Source of the DNA: Chaetorhynchus papuensis
Lineage: Eukaryota; Chordata; Aves; Passeriformes; Rhipiduridae
Length of the DNA: 64,000 bases
NCBI GenBank assembly: GCA_013396525.1
Contig: VWYX01000873.1
Span: 2,201 to 66,200, forward strand
Direction: 5' to 3'
The position numbers and the translations under genes are program-made. This document shows positions 12,701 through 23,800 of this stretch, one piece after another (within the stretch, counting starts at the first letter, position 1; the number at the start of each line of letters is the position of its first letter). The notes under the pieces are model-generated. The model did no database searches and had not been told where the DNA came from. It was given only the letters and a program-made list of their open reading frames with translations.

Positions 12701-13595
12701 GAAGAACTCGAATAGAAATTCGTGACGAAGCCTGAAGTTTCTCATACAAAAATGACTGCTTATACTGGGGAAAATTTAGACAAGATGGTGAAAACTTACC
12801 CTGAACTGAGAATTCAGAGCTTCTCGTACTTAAGGACTTTTTAAATGAGATGTTCAGATGCGTTCTCGTCTCTAAATCCTTGTGTACGTAGTCAGAGAAT
12901 GTCAAATACATTTAAGAGCGTTTTTAGTCTAAGGCGCAGTGATTCACAGATACGGCTAAAGAAGGGGGTGGTTTGTGAAGTTGAACTCCTGTCTGAAGTT
13001 ACAAGAGATTCTATTATACTGCGTGCGTAAGATTGAATTGACTAGGCTAAAACACAACACGGTTTTCTGAAAGTGAACGGGTAGACTTGTGGGTCAGGCT
13101 TACGCCTGTATTTTTCATGGCATTTTACAGTAATTACATCTATTTAAGAACTGTCTGAGAGTTCATGAGAGAAGCAGACTGATATTACACAGCTGTTACA
13201 GATTTATTGAGGATCCAGCTGTTTGATATCTTTTAATAAAAGCAGGTCAGCTAAGATCCTAGACAGTAGGAATGTTTTATTCCAATATATGTACAGGCTA
13301 TAGCCAAAAGAGTTTCAAGTTTAGGCAGGTTACTTGCCTTGGCTTTTTTTATTTCTTTGCAGTGCCACAGCTGGTTCAACTTTCTAATGTAGTGTTTTGA
13401 ACAAAAGGTTGGATACTTCCCTATAGTCATACGCGCTGCCCTGAAAGCTTTTCTAATATGGAGCCTTGATATTTACTAATTCTAATCTGGTCTAGACTTT
13501 TTGTTTTTCTGGAATAATAAACTTGCAAAACTTTCAGGCTTTTCTTCCTCCCCAAAGTTAGCAAGGCATTTCACCTGATTCATTTAGAAAACTGA

Positions 13596-13726
13596 TTAAA
13601 ATCTGTTTGCTGATGACAAGAGACTCAGCCCCAGAGCAAGGGAAAGAGAGGTAACAGAAAAGGAAGCACATCAGCCCTGACTTGGCTTGAGAGTTGTGGA
13701 AGTGTACTATGCTGTCTTAAAAAGAC
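13596..13726 (-). repeat. Right arm of the 131-bp inverted repeat
   Basis: Reverse-complement copy of 9665-9795 with 100% identity, 3.8 kb away. Flanks on both sides are unrelated to those of the left arm. Confidence 0.95.
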
Positions 13727-16700
13727 TTTATAAATCAATCTGTAAGCCTTAATTTGGTATACTGGAACAATGGGAGATTGCATTAGTTGACTAGGTCCAA
13801 GTAATTTTTATGGAATTATTTTTTGGGCTACTTTTTTTTTTTGTAAGTAATTATATAAAAATTTCAACATCTGACTTCCTGACTGCTTATAATCCTTTCT
13901 CACGTATTAAGTTACTGCTAATGAGAATGCTAATGACTAAAGTTAAAAATAGAGCATGTTGAACTTTACGTGAACCTTAATATCTTTCCCAGCTTATGTA
14001 AGGATTGTATTGTGAATTGTGTATTGTTTAATTGGTTTCTCACTGATTAAAAGTACTGAAATTACTGCCATTGCTTTTTATATACCTTTTGGATAGCTTA
14101 TCTAAATTTGTTACTTTACAAATTTGATGCAAAGTTAAAGCTTGAGATGGGATTTCTAAGTCTTAGTGAGACTTTCTCTTCCTGAAGGCAAAATGTATTG
14201 CTGAAGACATAGGACAACTGAAACGTGTTTATTGTCAAAACCTAAAACAAATTTCTTTCGTTTATCTGGGCTTTGGATAAAGCTAGGGTGGCAGATGAGA
14301 TATTTCTCTACAGTGTTAGATGCTATGGCCTTGCAGAAGTTTCCAGTGTTCTTTGAGCTTGATTTTACATGTATCTTTATTCTGCTTATTGCAAACTCAT
14401 TTATTGACTTAACTGGTAAGTTTGCTAAATACATTATAGAAATAAGATTGACCTTGACTGAAGCAATTCTGCACTGAGCAAAAGCTTAGTGCATGAAGAT
14501 TTGGTCAACTTCAAGAAAAAAACTCAAATCCTTCTTGTTCTGGTAGTAGGTTCTAGTGTGGCTTGGTTACCTCTGATATTTTATTCTCGTCCTCTACCAA
14601 TGTAGATTTGGTAACCACAAGTAATTACAGTCAGAGTGGTCATTGAAGAAGAAGCCATGGTGATTTAAGAGAACTTACTTTTCAGGATGACTGACTGGAT
14701 GTATCGCCTGCACTTGGTTTAGGAGACTTGTCCTTACTCCAGTGATGCTTTCGTCTTTATGCCTAGTGTTTTACTTAGGGAAGAAGAGGGCATGCTATAA
14801 CCAATAAATAGGTACTCTACTAAGCTCGGTTCACTGTGAATGAAATATGGTAAGGAGTGTGAAAAAGAAATAGAGGAAAGGGGATCCTAATTAATGGAAT
14901 GCTGAAATCTGTTGGTATAATATAGGTAGACAACTGATCTTGCTTCAGATTTTGAATGGTAAGCATTTTTGTTGAACTAAGTTAATACCTCTTGCAGCCA
15001 AACAAAATGTACCTGCATATACTCAAACGAATTCAGATTTTAATTACGGCATTAAGCTTGAAACATTTCCATATTTCAAGGACAAATTGGTGTTTACAAA
15101 TGTCACCTTTGTATTAAGTAGCTGTACATATTCCTTTCAATTAAATAAATCATATATAAGCACTGATGCTATGCATGGAAAACTTGAACTATTTTGATTT
15201 CCTTTCTTCAGTAGCTTATTTTGGCTTTAGTAGTTTTTGATCTTGTACTCTCAAATCTGAGAGTCTAGTTATGCCAAAAACTCCTTAACAGGCCTTTAAT
15301 TATTATTAGATCAGCGGATACCAAGATCTGATCTTAAAAACAGAGGATGTGTCTTTTTCAATAAATTTTAAAAATAATCTATTTTAGTAGCACGATGGAA
15401 AAAGATACCAAGTAGGATTCTCAGAAGCAGTCTTAAGACACCGGGCATTTACTTCCTCTTAAAGCCAGTTTGTGTGAGTCTGAGTAGATTCACGCAGTAT
15501 GAAACCCTGTAATGGATAGATGCCTTCCCCCCTACTCTCTGCCCGCAGCACTCAAACACTTTTTCAGAATATGAATCTGCATTTTTAAAAGTGTAATGTT
15601 TCCAGTGTTAAATAATATCTTTGCTTTACATTAGTTCTATAACTTAATTCTCATGCAAGCACATGGATAAATGTTTGTAGGTACTGCATCTGCCAATTAG
15701 CAAAATGTGCCTAAGGCGAGGCAATGGGATTTACGGAGTATATTTCTTTCATGCTCATGGGCCTACCCATATTGACGGGTGTAAATATATTCCAGCAGTT
15801 AAATCAGTGATTTAAATGCCAGTTTAAAGTCTCTTCTAAAAGAATGTTCTTAATCAGAAGTTGGGATCTGTCATAATCAAGACAGTATGTATCAGTGTCG
15901 TTTACTCTTCATTGGAAAAAACCTGTGTGTCCTAATTTGAATGTCACTGGAACTCTCTAAGTACCCATGCTGGGCAAAGGCCAAGTTAAGATACAGGTCC
16001 TCAACAGACTTCAGATCTCCATTTATGAGATGATTATCTATTACTGTGTAGTAAATTGGAAGTCATTGCTGTGTAACTGCTTATGAGACTCTATGTGGGA
16101 CTGGCCCCCATCAGTTCACAGAAAAGACTACTATAGCCTTATTTGTCTGTTCTATCATCTGCGCAGTGCACTATTTCAGCAATCTGCTTAAAGTAAGAAT
16201 GTGCAGCGAGGGTTAAAGAAGTGTTGAGAGGTGGAGCTGACAATAGTTTTTGAAGTTTTTTGAATGACCTCACATCCTTAGTATTTTCACTGTAAGTTTC
16301 TGTATGTCTTTAAAAAGCTTATGGAAAAAATAGTATAATTTGCCATAAGGAAATTTCTACTCTGTTTGCCAGCGAGGTAGTCACCGAGCGGGGCACCACC
16401 CTGGTCACTGAACTGAGTGTGCCTTCTACAGGGGTTACTCACTGGAGGGGCAGGAAAGTGGGTTTTTAGCGCTGTTGGCTGAGACCTCCAGCTACCGTTT
16501 CAAATGAAATCTTGAATTAGGAGGGAGGGAAGGGTGGCCTTTGCTAAGCCCTTGATCCTGCTGGTGCCTCATGCTTTGTGGATGCTGTGTATGGGTGTGG
16601 CAGTATAACCTAGAAAAATGTCCCTGTTCATTAGCTACTCTGCTGCTAGGCACTTTAACTGCTTTGTAGCTGGCAGGTTTATAGAGAAGTTGCTCTTGGT

Positions 16701-19662
16701 TTTGGTAATATAGTGATAAAGCATGTTCTGTCTTGTCAGCATGGAGGAGCTGTGCAGCAACAAAGCTAACTTGGTTAGATAAAATACTTGAGGATCTTGG
16801 CAACTGGTTTAAAACAAAACTAAGCGTGTTCAAGTACTTTAAATAAGACACTTACCAGCTATACAGAGATCTTCATCGGAGCAGCAAGATGAAGTTCAAT
16901 TTCCTTAGACATTTGATCAGTTTCTCTTCCAAATCTTTAACTTCTCAGTCTAAATAAAAGGTTACACTTTGTTCAACAGAATTCTCCACTCATTTTAAAA
17001 ATGTCTGAACCAAAAAGTAGTTCTGAGGCGTATGTCAGAGACAGGCATTAAAGAATTAGAACAGGCTGCTGTGATGGAAAATGTTAGGCATCCTTAACCA
17101 CAGATGTAGTCGTGCCTGCACAGGCACCGATATGCTGTAGTTTATTTTTCTATTTTAGGCAAAGATGCCCTCCCAAAACCAGCAAGGTTCCTTTCTTTTT
17201 ACTACACCAGTTTGTCAAAATTAACTTTCATTCAGGAGATCAATCCTAATTTCAGCCTGGTATGAAACATCTGTTGCAATGATGGGTGTATCAAGGCTGC
17301 TTTATTAAAGATGAAGTATATTAAATTGAGGGTATGTGTGTGTATGTCTGTGCGTCCCCCGATGTCCTTGTGGAAATGTCTGTTGATGTATGGTTTTAAA
17401 CGTTTTTTGGCAATGGATTCCTTCCACCCTGCTGCCAATGTGGTACTCCAAATTGTAGAAAAAGCAAAAATAATACTATTTCTGTTTGGTAGGGTCTTAT
17501 TTTCATGACCTGTTCTGTTAACAGGGAAGGGGAAACTACATGTGATTGGCCTCATGCATAATGCAAATGTGGCACATTTTAAAAACAATTTATTTTAAAA
17601 TGCCTTTACAGGGCTAAAAATATCTTTACACATAACAGGTGAACACAGCTTATTTATATTTTTTTTCAGAAGCTACGTACACAGTCTTCAGAAACTGGAA
17701 AAATGCACGCTGTAGACTTCTGTAAAGAACTTGCATGCTTTCCCAAAATGTGTTTTTCCTAATTGACTTCAGAATAGGATACTGTGGATTGGGTGGAGTC
17801 TTAGAGTCTCAGTAGGACTGAGACATGCTGTTAATTCAAGGGCAGTCTCTTACTAGCTTCACGAACCGCATGTTGAAACATCGATAGTATTAAAAAAAAA
17901 AAAAAGGGGGTACATTTTCAAGGACATTGTATACAGTTTAGTAGAGGGTCCTCAGAATTAGTCATTTTTTGCAGGCTAGCTGGTGCATCATTGTGAATCT
18001 TTTTTGCTTGGAATAGTAATTATACAGAATCAGACTTTAGTTACTAGGTTACTTATGTAGTGATGGAGTAAAAAATTCCAAATTTTACTCAAGTTTTGTA
18101 ACTGGTATATTTCTGGAGACAGTGCTAGCAATTGCCGCTATTGTCTTCCCATCCCCCAGCTTTTTGAGTCTAGTTTGCTTGCAGCTGCAGTAGTAGGCAT
18201 CTTTCTTTCAGGAAGTGACCTTGGCTTGTATTAATCAAATTCAGAAAACACAGAAAAGCTTCTTGGTAGCATGCTGACTTGTTATAAAATTTTATAGTAT
18301 CCATTTTCTTTTAAAAGGAAGCTATCTTACAAAAAGGGAATTCATTTATGTTATCTTACTTTAAAAGAATTTCTCTAAAATGATGCGGTATTTAGAGAAG
18401 GCAAAACAACAAAACCAAACTGCACTTTTTACTGAGAGGAATGTACCGAGAGCTTCTTAGAAAAGTAATTAAGTCTTAAACTGGTATTGGCAAAACTGTA
18501 TTTTAACCTAGCTAAGCTGTGAAGATACAGCATTATTTGATAGCATTTTCTTTGGTGTCTTTCCATTTTTGAACTACAGTAGAAAAGCTTGGTAGTAGGG
18601 CATGAACTCAGTCAGCTAAGATCTTATGATGTCTTCAGCTTTCTGACTTTATGTGTTTTAATCACTTCCTGCATCTTTTGTTAGCAGATCTCAAGGCACT
18701 GAACTTAACCTTATAGTAGCTGCATTAAGCTGCCTCTGTGCCTATTTGTGTAGATTAAGAAAGGAATCTACCTGCGTTGGCTCAAGAAATCACTGTTTGA
18801 CCTTGCCCACCAGCTGGAAATTGTTTTTCTTCGGCTGTTCTGAAATGGAGTGGCTGACTATTCCTGAGTCAGGTTTTGAGTGATTACCTTATTGCCTAAA
18901 ACTGTTTTGTGAATTGAGTTGCAAGAGTATGATTTGCAAAAGAACGCTTTACAAAAGTTTGATTGGCAGTGTTTTCAGCTGGCATAGATGTTTTGTAAGA
19001 GTCTTTATCCTTTTTCTGGATCTGTATAGAGGTCTGAGACCAGAGTATCTTTCACCACTGCAAGGTGCACTGAAAGCCTTTAAGGTTCTAGGTAAGATAA
19101 TTTACTGATTTTGAAACTGCGTCTCGATGGAAAATTAGTAATAGCTGCCAACTGAAAAAATAGTGGTTTTCCCCCCCCTTATATTGTCATGTGCATTATC
19201 TGAACAATCTACCTTGGCTTCAGAGTTTGGAAAACTGAGTTGTATTTTCACCAGCATCCTTACCGTGAACCTTTTCTGTATGTCGATGGCACATTTACTC
19301 ATTTTACCTCTTAACAGTATATTCAGATTCTTGTCGTCCTTTCTGCACTGTGTTGGAGATCAGACTATGCCAACATACATGCCTCCAAGTGTTTCCTGAT
19401 TCGACTGTCTCCTGCTTTGGAATGGTTAGTTCCATGTGTTTTACTCTGCAAATGTATGCAATGACTTGCCATTCTACGTGGTATCAAATCAGAGCTGCTA
19501 AAATCTCTAAGTAAGCCTACCCCTTTCTGCTGTGTTGAATCATACTCTTAGGTTACAATGCTACAGAATTTGCCTGAACTACATGCTTTATATACTTCCG
19601 TTCGTGATGTCTTGCATTATATTGTCCGTTGCTGCACTGAACTGAGGACTCTATCCGCATCT

Positions 19663-20541
19663 TCACAAGTGCTTTAGTCCTCTTTTCCTTGTAGTCTGGA
19701 AGACCAATAAAGGGGTGATAAATCTGTTGCTCTCCTTGCTTAAGTGTAGTTGGACACTGACTTTTTTCAAGTTCGAACGGATGCCAAAAACACAATCATA
19801 GACAGTGTCATTCAGATGTGCTGTCATCAACATTTTCACCAATCTCCCAGAGAAAAACCTGGTGGCAGCACAGATTCTGGGGTACCCCACCATGGACTGA
19901 TTCACCGAGTCTGCAGTTCCTGAGGTGAAAACTGCATTGTTAGTGATGACACAGTGGAACAAGAAGCCTGTTCTGTGTTCATGCTCTAGTTCTGTAATAA
20001 CATGAGTGGAGTGAAAATGCATATTTTCTTTTTCAGTGCTAAACCAAGACAATCTATTACAAATCTCATGCCCAGACCGTTTTTTACTTTTGTGGCTATG
20101 CATTACTTGTTTTCCTTTGCAAGACTCTGAAGACCTGCGGATTTTTGTAGCCAGGAGCCATGAATTCAATGTCCATCCTTCATGGAGTAAATGATGTCCT
20201 GTTTTGTAGTCAACAATTAGAAGCAGGCTATTATTACTGGTACTGTAGGGACTGTACTGTAGGGGCTGTACTGTAGGCAGCAAGCAGTACTTCTTGGGCT
20301 GCCCAGCCTTAAGCCACAACATCGCAGATTCCTCGTTTGACGTGAAGCAAATTACTGCAGCTCTGGACTGCGCATTCAGAATCTTTTCTGACAGTTTTGT
20401 GCTGGTGCTCTCCCTCCCCTTTCTCAAGGTCAGTCTTTCCTGTTTGCCAGCACAAACAGGCAGCTCATAGCTGTAACATCTGCAGAGTTGTGATGCTTTG
20501 ATAATGCCTAGTATCAGTTCTACCCCTTCGATTACTGCCAT
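19663..20541 (-). CDS. Unrecognised 292-residue reading frame antisense in NCOA3 intron 1
   Basis: I do not recognise this protein. The frame is open for 292 codons in AT-rich surroundings. It starts at an ATG in near-ideal context (AAACCATGG), and its 5' end lies about 100 bp from a CpG island with GC boxes and a CCAAT box in the matching orientation. The protein begins MAVIEGVELILGIIK. It has a Ser/Lys/Arg-rich middle with a basic patch around residues 149-156 (SHKSKKRS, a possible nuclear signal), many Cys and His residues, and no clear signal peptide or membrane helix. A shorter frame (19553-19795) overlaps its 3' end, so the true C-terminus could be altered by splicing. It could be a bird- or sauropsid-specific gene, a fast-evolving orphan, or an antisense lncRNA with a chance frame. 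Length plus start context plus promoter favour a gene, but homology is unproven. Confidence 0.5.
   Translation of the reverse strand: MAVIEGVELILGIIKASQLCRCYSYELPVCAGKQERLTLRKGRESTSTKLSEKILNAQSRAAVICFTSNEESAMLWLKAGQPKKYCLLPTVQPLQYSPYSTSNNSLLLIVDYKTGHHLLHEGWTLNSWLLATKIRRSSESCKGKQVMHSHKSKKRSGHEICNRLSWFSTEKENMHFHSTHVITELEHEHRTGFLFHCVITNNAVFTSGTADSVNQSMVGYPRICAATRFFSGRLVKMLMTAHLNDTVYDCVFGIRSNLKKVSVQLHLSKESNRFITPLLVFQTTRKRGLKHL
20238..20285. repeat. Short tandem repeat inside the antisense reading frame
   Basis: Three imperfect copies of a 14-15 bp unit, CTGTACTGTAGGG(G), lie in tandem. On the minus strand they read in frame through residues of about 86-103 of the 292-codon frame without a stop. 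Confidence 0.7.
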
Positions 20542-20639
20542 GGTTTTCAGCTACAGCGGGGGAAAGGGGCCCTACTTCTGCAGGTCTTAACTTCTGACTC
20601 GCTGCCATACTGCTTCCGACGGCTCCCCTTTCCTTTATT

Positions 20640-20870
20640 TCCATGCTGAAAGCAATGCTCGGTCCGGAGGAGGCTGCTTGGCGTGCTGCTGGGCGTTCTG
20701 CTGCTCGTTCGAAGGGAGGGGAAGGGGAGGAGAGGCCCTTCTCCCTTACTGTCCGCTCCTTGGCGGGGGCGGGCCGGGCCGCAAGGAGTTAAGGGCCGCT
20801 GCCGCCCGCGGTTCTGTCTGGAGCCGTCGCACGCTCATTGGTTGCAAAAAGGTGAAATTGAAACCACGCT
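20640..20870 (-). promoter_or_regulatory. Second CpG island: probable promoter of the antisense frame, possibly bidirectional
   Basis: A compact GC- and CpG-rich block interrupts the AT-rich intron. It contains GC boxes at about 20762-20780 (GGCGGGGGCGGGCC). It also contains an inverted CCAAT box (CTCATTGGTTG, about 20834-20844) that reads CAACCAATGAG on the minus strand. Order on the minus strand is CCAAT, GC boxes, then the ATG at 20541, which is a sensible promoter geometry. On the plus strand AAAAAG|GTGAAA near 20851 could serve as a donor, so an alternative NCOA3 first exon is possible. Confidence 0.6.
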
Positions 20871-23800
20871 AAACTTTTGACCCTGTAGCAGTTCTTGTGG
20901 AACGCCTTCCCCTTGCCAAGAGCAGAGGGTTGGGTGTTCCGCCCCCCCCCCCCCCCCGTATTTTTTCTTTGTGATCGTGCTGTGCTGCATGCAGCTTCTT
21001 CGAGGGAGGGGGGAGGACGAGAACAAGCAAGTAGTTTGCTTGTGTGCTGCTAACGGCAAAGCTGGAATATGCCTTTAACGGCTAGTACCAGCTATCTTCT
21101 AAAACTCACATCGCTAAACAAGTAGGAGTCCACTTTTCAGTTTTCAACATGTTTCTGTATGGTTAAAGAAAAAAACCAAACTAACAAAAAGCAACCTGCA
21201 AATTGATGCTGACGATCAGGGCTAATTAGAAAGTGGGGAAGGGAGAATGAGTCACCCGGTATGCTGGTTTTCACCGAGCTCAGTTGCTTAATAAACGTGT
21301 TGAGCTTTTTAAAAGATTGAAGTGGTGTCTCCTTACTGAAATCCGACGTAGAAATGTCTCAGTATTTCTACTTAGTTCATACGTCCGTGAATTAAATACA
21401 TATTTACCTAACTAACTACTTTTCTGCATCTTCCTTAAACAAGAAAACCCCAAACACCTCAGTCTGGGAGACAAGTAGTGCCAGCAAGTGTCAGGGGCCC
21501 AGAGAAGCCGATGTTATGAATTTTTATTTAGGGTGTGCGACTCTAGCAAATTCTGGACCTAATTAAAGTGTGTGTCATTTTCATACTATGCAGATTTTAT
21601 CACAAACCTGCAATGTCTGTGGCTGAGAAAATTCGTCTTCCCTGTGTAGCTTTGCCAAACCAGACAAATTATAGCAGCATTACATTTTCAATGAAATGTG
21701 AATACGACATTTAGTTATTCCACGTTTCTTTCCCCTTAAATGTGTGTCTTTTCACTGACAAAAGAATAGTTGACTTGATTACTTTACTGCATCGGCTTCC
21801 ATTTCTTCCCTCACTAGCTCATAGGCACAGGTATCGGCCTCCTGTTCTTGCTGTAACATTAAATTTACTGAATGCTAAGTGCCACTTAATCAAGGAGTCA
21901 CTCAGTACCTTACCTAGAGATACCATTCAAAAATCTTCCTCAGCAAAGAAACCTGATGCCTGACTACTTCAGTCTGTGGTTTTCATATCTCTCGTGTCTT
22001 GTTCTTGCAAATAGTTTAATCAGATTTATATAGCGTGTTCATTTTCCTCATTAGAGATTCAACTTAGGAGGAACCCACAACTGCTGTGATTTGGACTTTT
22101 AAAAAATTCAGTTCTCTAAGCAGTTTAGCGGTTAAGAAGTGTTTACTTTACAGCAGCGTTAATACAGTAGGACAAAATCGTGGCTGTTCGGTGTGGGCTG
22201 TTCTTGTAGTGCTGCTGTTCTTGATGCAGCTTTTTCTGGGAATTGAGGGAGTCTCCAGAAGCGTTGGCAGCAACATCGAGGGAACAATGAATATTAAATG
22301 ATTAATAGCAGATCCCCTGCACCCTCTTGTGTGCAATTCTCCTTGCAACTGCAAAAGAAACATGCACTTACAATGATAGTTTGTGGCCTCCCTGTTTGTT
22401 CCAGCTGGCGTTCCTAAGCAGCAGCTATTATATAGTGTGTTTTTCCCCACTCCCTGTGATTCTTTGTTCTGTCCTCCCTGTGCCTGTGTAGGTCCTGTCT
22501 GCTTCTCATTGTCTGTTTCATGGCAGTTCATCTGCCTTCACGGTGGAGCTGCAGTGAAGCTGCAGGTCATGTTGCCTGTCACAGTAAAATGGAGTAAGTG
22601 CTCTTCTAAAGGAGAGTAACAACTGTCAGAAATTAGGAATCACTTCTGAACTCTATTTCTGAAGCATCATTTAATGAGTCTCTCCTTGAACAGTTGCATG
22701 ATTGCATTGTGATAACACTGTGTGTACATGCCTTTTAGTGGTAGAAATCCATAAACTCTAAAATTGTTGCTGCACAGGCCAGCAGGAGGGTGGGGAACTG
22801 GCAAAAAAATGAACACTGAGACTGAAGCTACAGAAGCACAAGTTTCATTAGTTTTGTAAATCCTTTAACTTTGGAGGACCCCACTGGGGGGAGCGTTTGT
22901 GAAGTCTTCTATTGAGAGCTAACTGCTGATAATGAAATATCACTAGTGTAACCATTTCCTGTAATGATTGTGTCTAGAAAGAAGGTTATCACAGCTACTG
23001 TGGAGACATTTTGTAACCAGAAAGCGTTGAATGAGCAGTCACAAACTGCAAATCCGTGTTGCCATTCTATACCATTTTATTCTGTTTATTCAGAGTAAAT
23101 CTTGATGTTGGTGTCCTCTCCCCGTATTCCATAGTGGAGTCTTACCAGCTGCTTTGTAGCTGCCCTTTTAGAATTTTCTCCCCCCACCAAGGTTTCTGCA
23201 CAGTGAATGAGAAATATAAAGAGAAGTTCACGCCATGGTGTTTTCATCTGGTTTTTTTCTCTATCTAGAGTAAGCAGTTTTCCATCTAGAAAGCAGTTTT
23301 CTATCTGCTTTCTTCTAAGCAGAAGGAAGGAAAGGTGGTTTAGAGGAAATTCTAGAGCACAACCTCTCAATTTGGAAAACTATTGTATGTTCCAAAGCTC
23401 ATCAGGACTACTATAGCATGCTTCAAACTTCTGCTGGTTTATAAAGGCTTGACACTTTCCCCTAGATCAGCTCCTCACTCTCATGCTGGTATAAATGATG
23501 CTGAAAAAGAGTAGACATGTAGTAGTTGGACCCCAGATTTTTGTTTGGTTTTAAAACATTACCATTGTATCTGTCTTTTCTGCTTTTATATCTGTTTCAG
23601 TTGGTGGTGAAACTTACTGCCCGCAATGTGATGGTTTCATCGTGGGATGCAATAAGTGGCTTTTTCTTGGCTTCTTCCTCAGGTTTGTCTCAAAACTGTC
23701 CTGTCCACATCCTTGTTGCAGCTTTTCAGCGATCAGTGAACTCTTGGTCTTCTGCAGCAATAATGGCTTGGGTTTCTGGATTTTAAATGCCTTTTCGAGG

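Larger units (their letters stand above)
3973..19662 (+). other. NCOA3: NCOA3 intron 1, first part
   Basis: AT-rich intronic DNA with low-complexity islands: a long poly-C tract at about 4791-4810, GTT-type triplet repeats at 5880-5945, and several poly-A or poly-T runs. The most notable structure is the perfect inverted repeat with arms at 9665-9795 and 13596-13726, listed separately. Reading frames of up to 190 codons occur (4533-5105, minus) but none has domain or splice support. Confidence 0.7.

Noticed and set aside
16492..16851. 119-codon minus-strand frame in intron 1
   Set aside because: No domain, no CpG island or splice signals nearby.
4785..20957. Two poly-C tracts with the same left context (TTCCGCCCC at about 4787 and 20937)
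   Set aside because: The shared context is only a few bases; surrounding sequences are unrelated, so this looks like coincidence.
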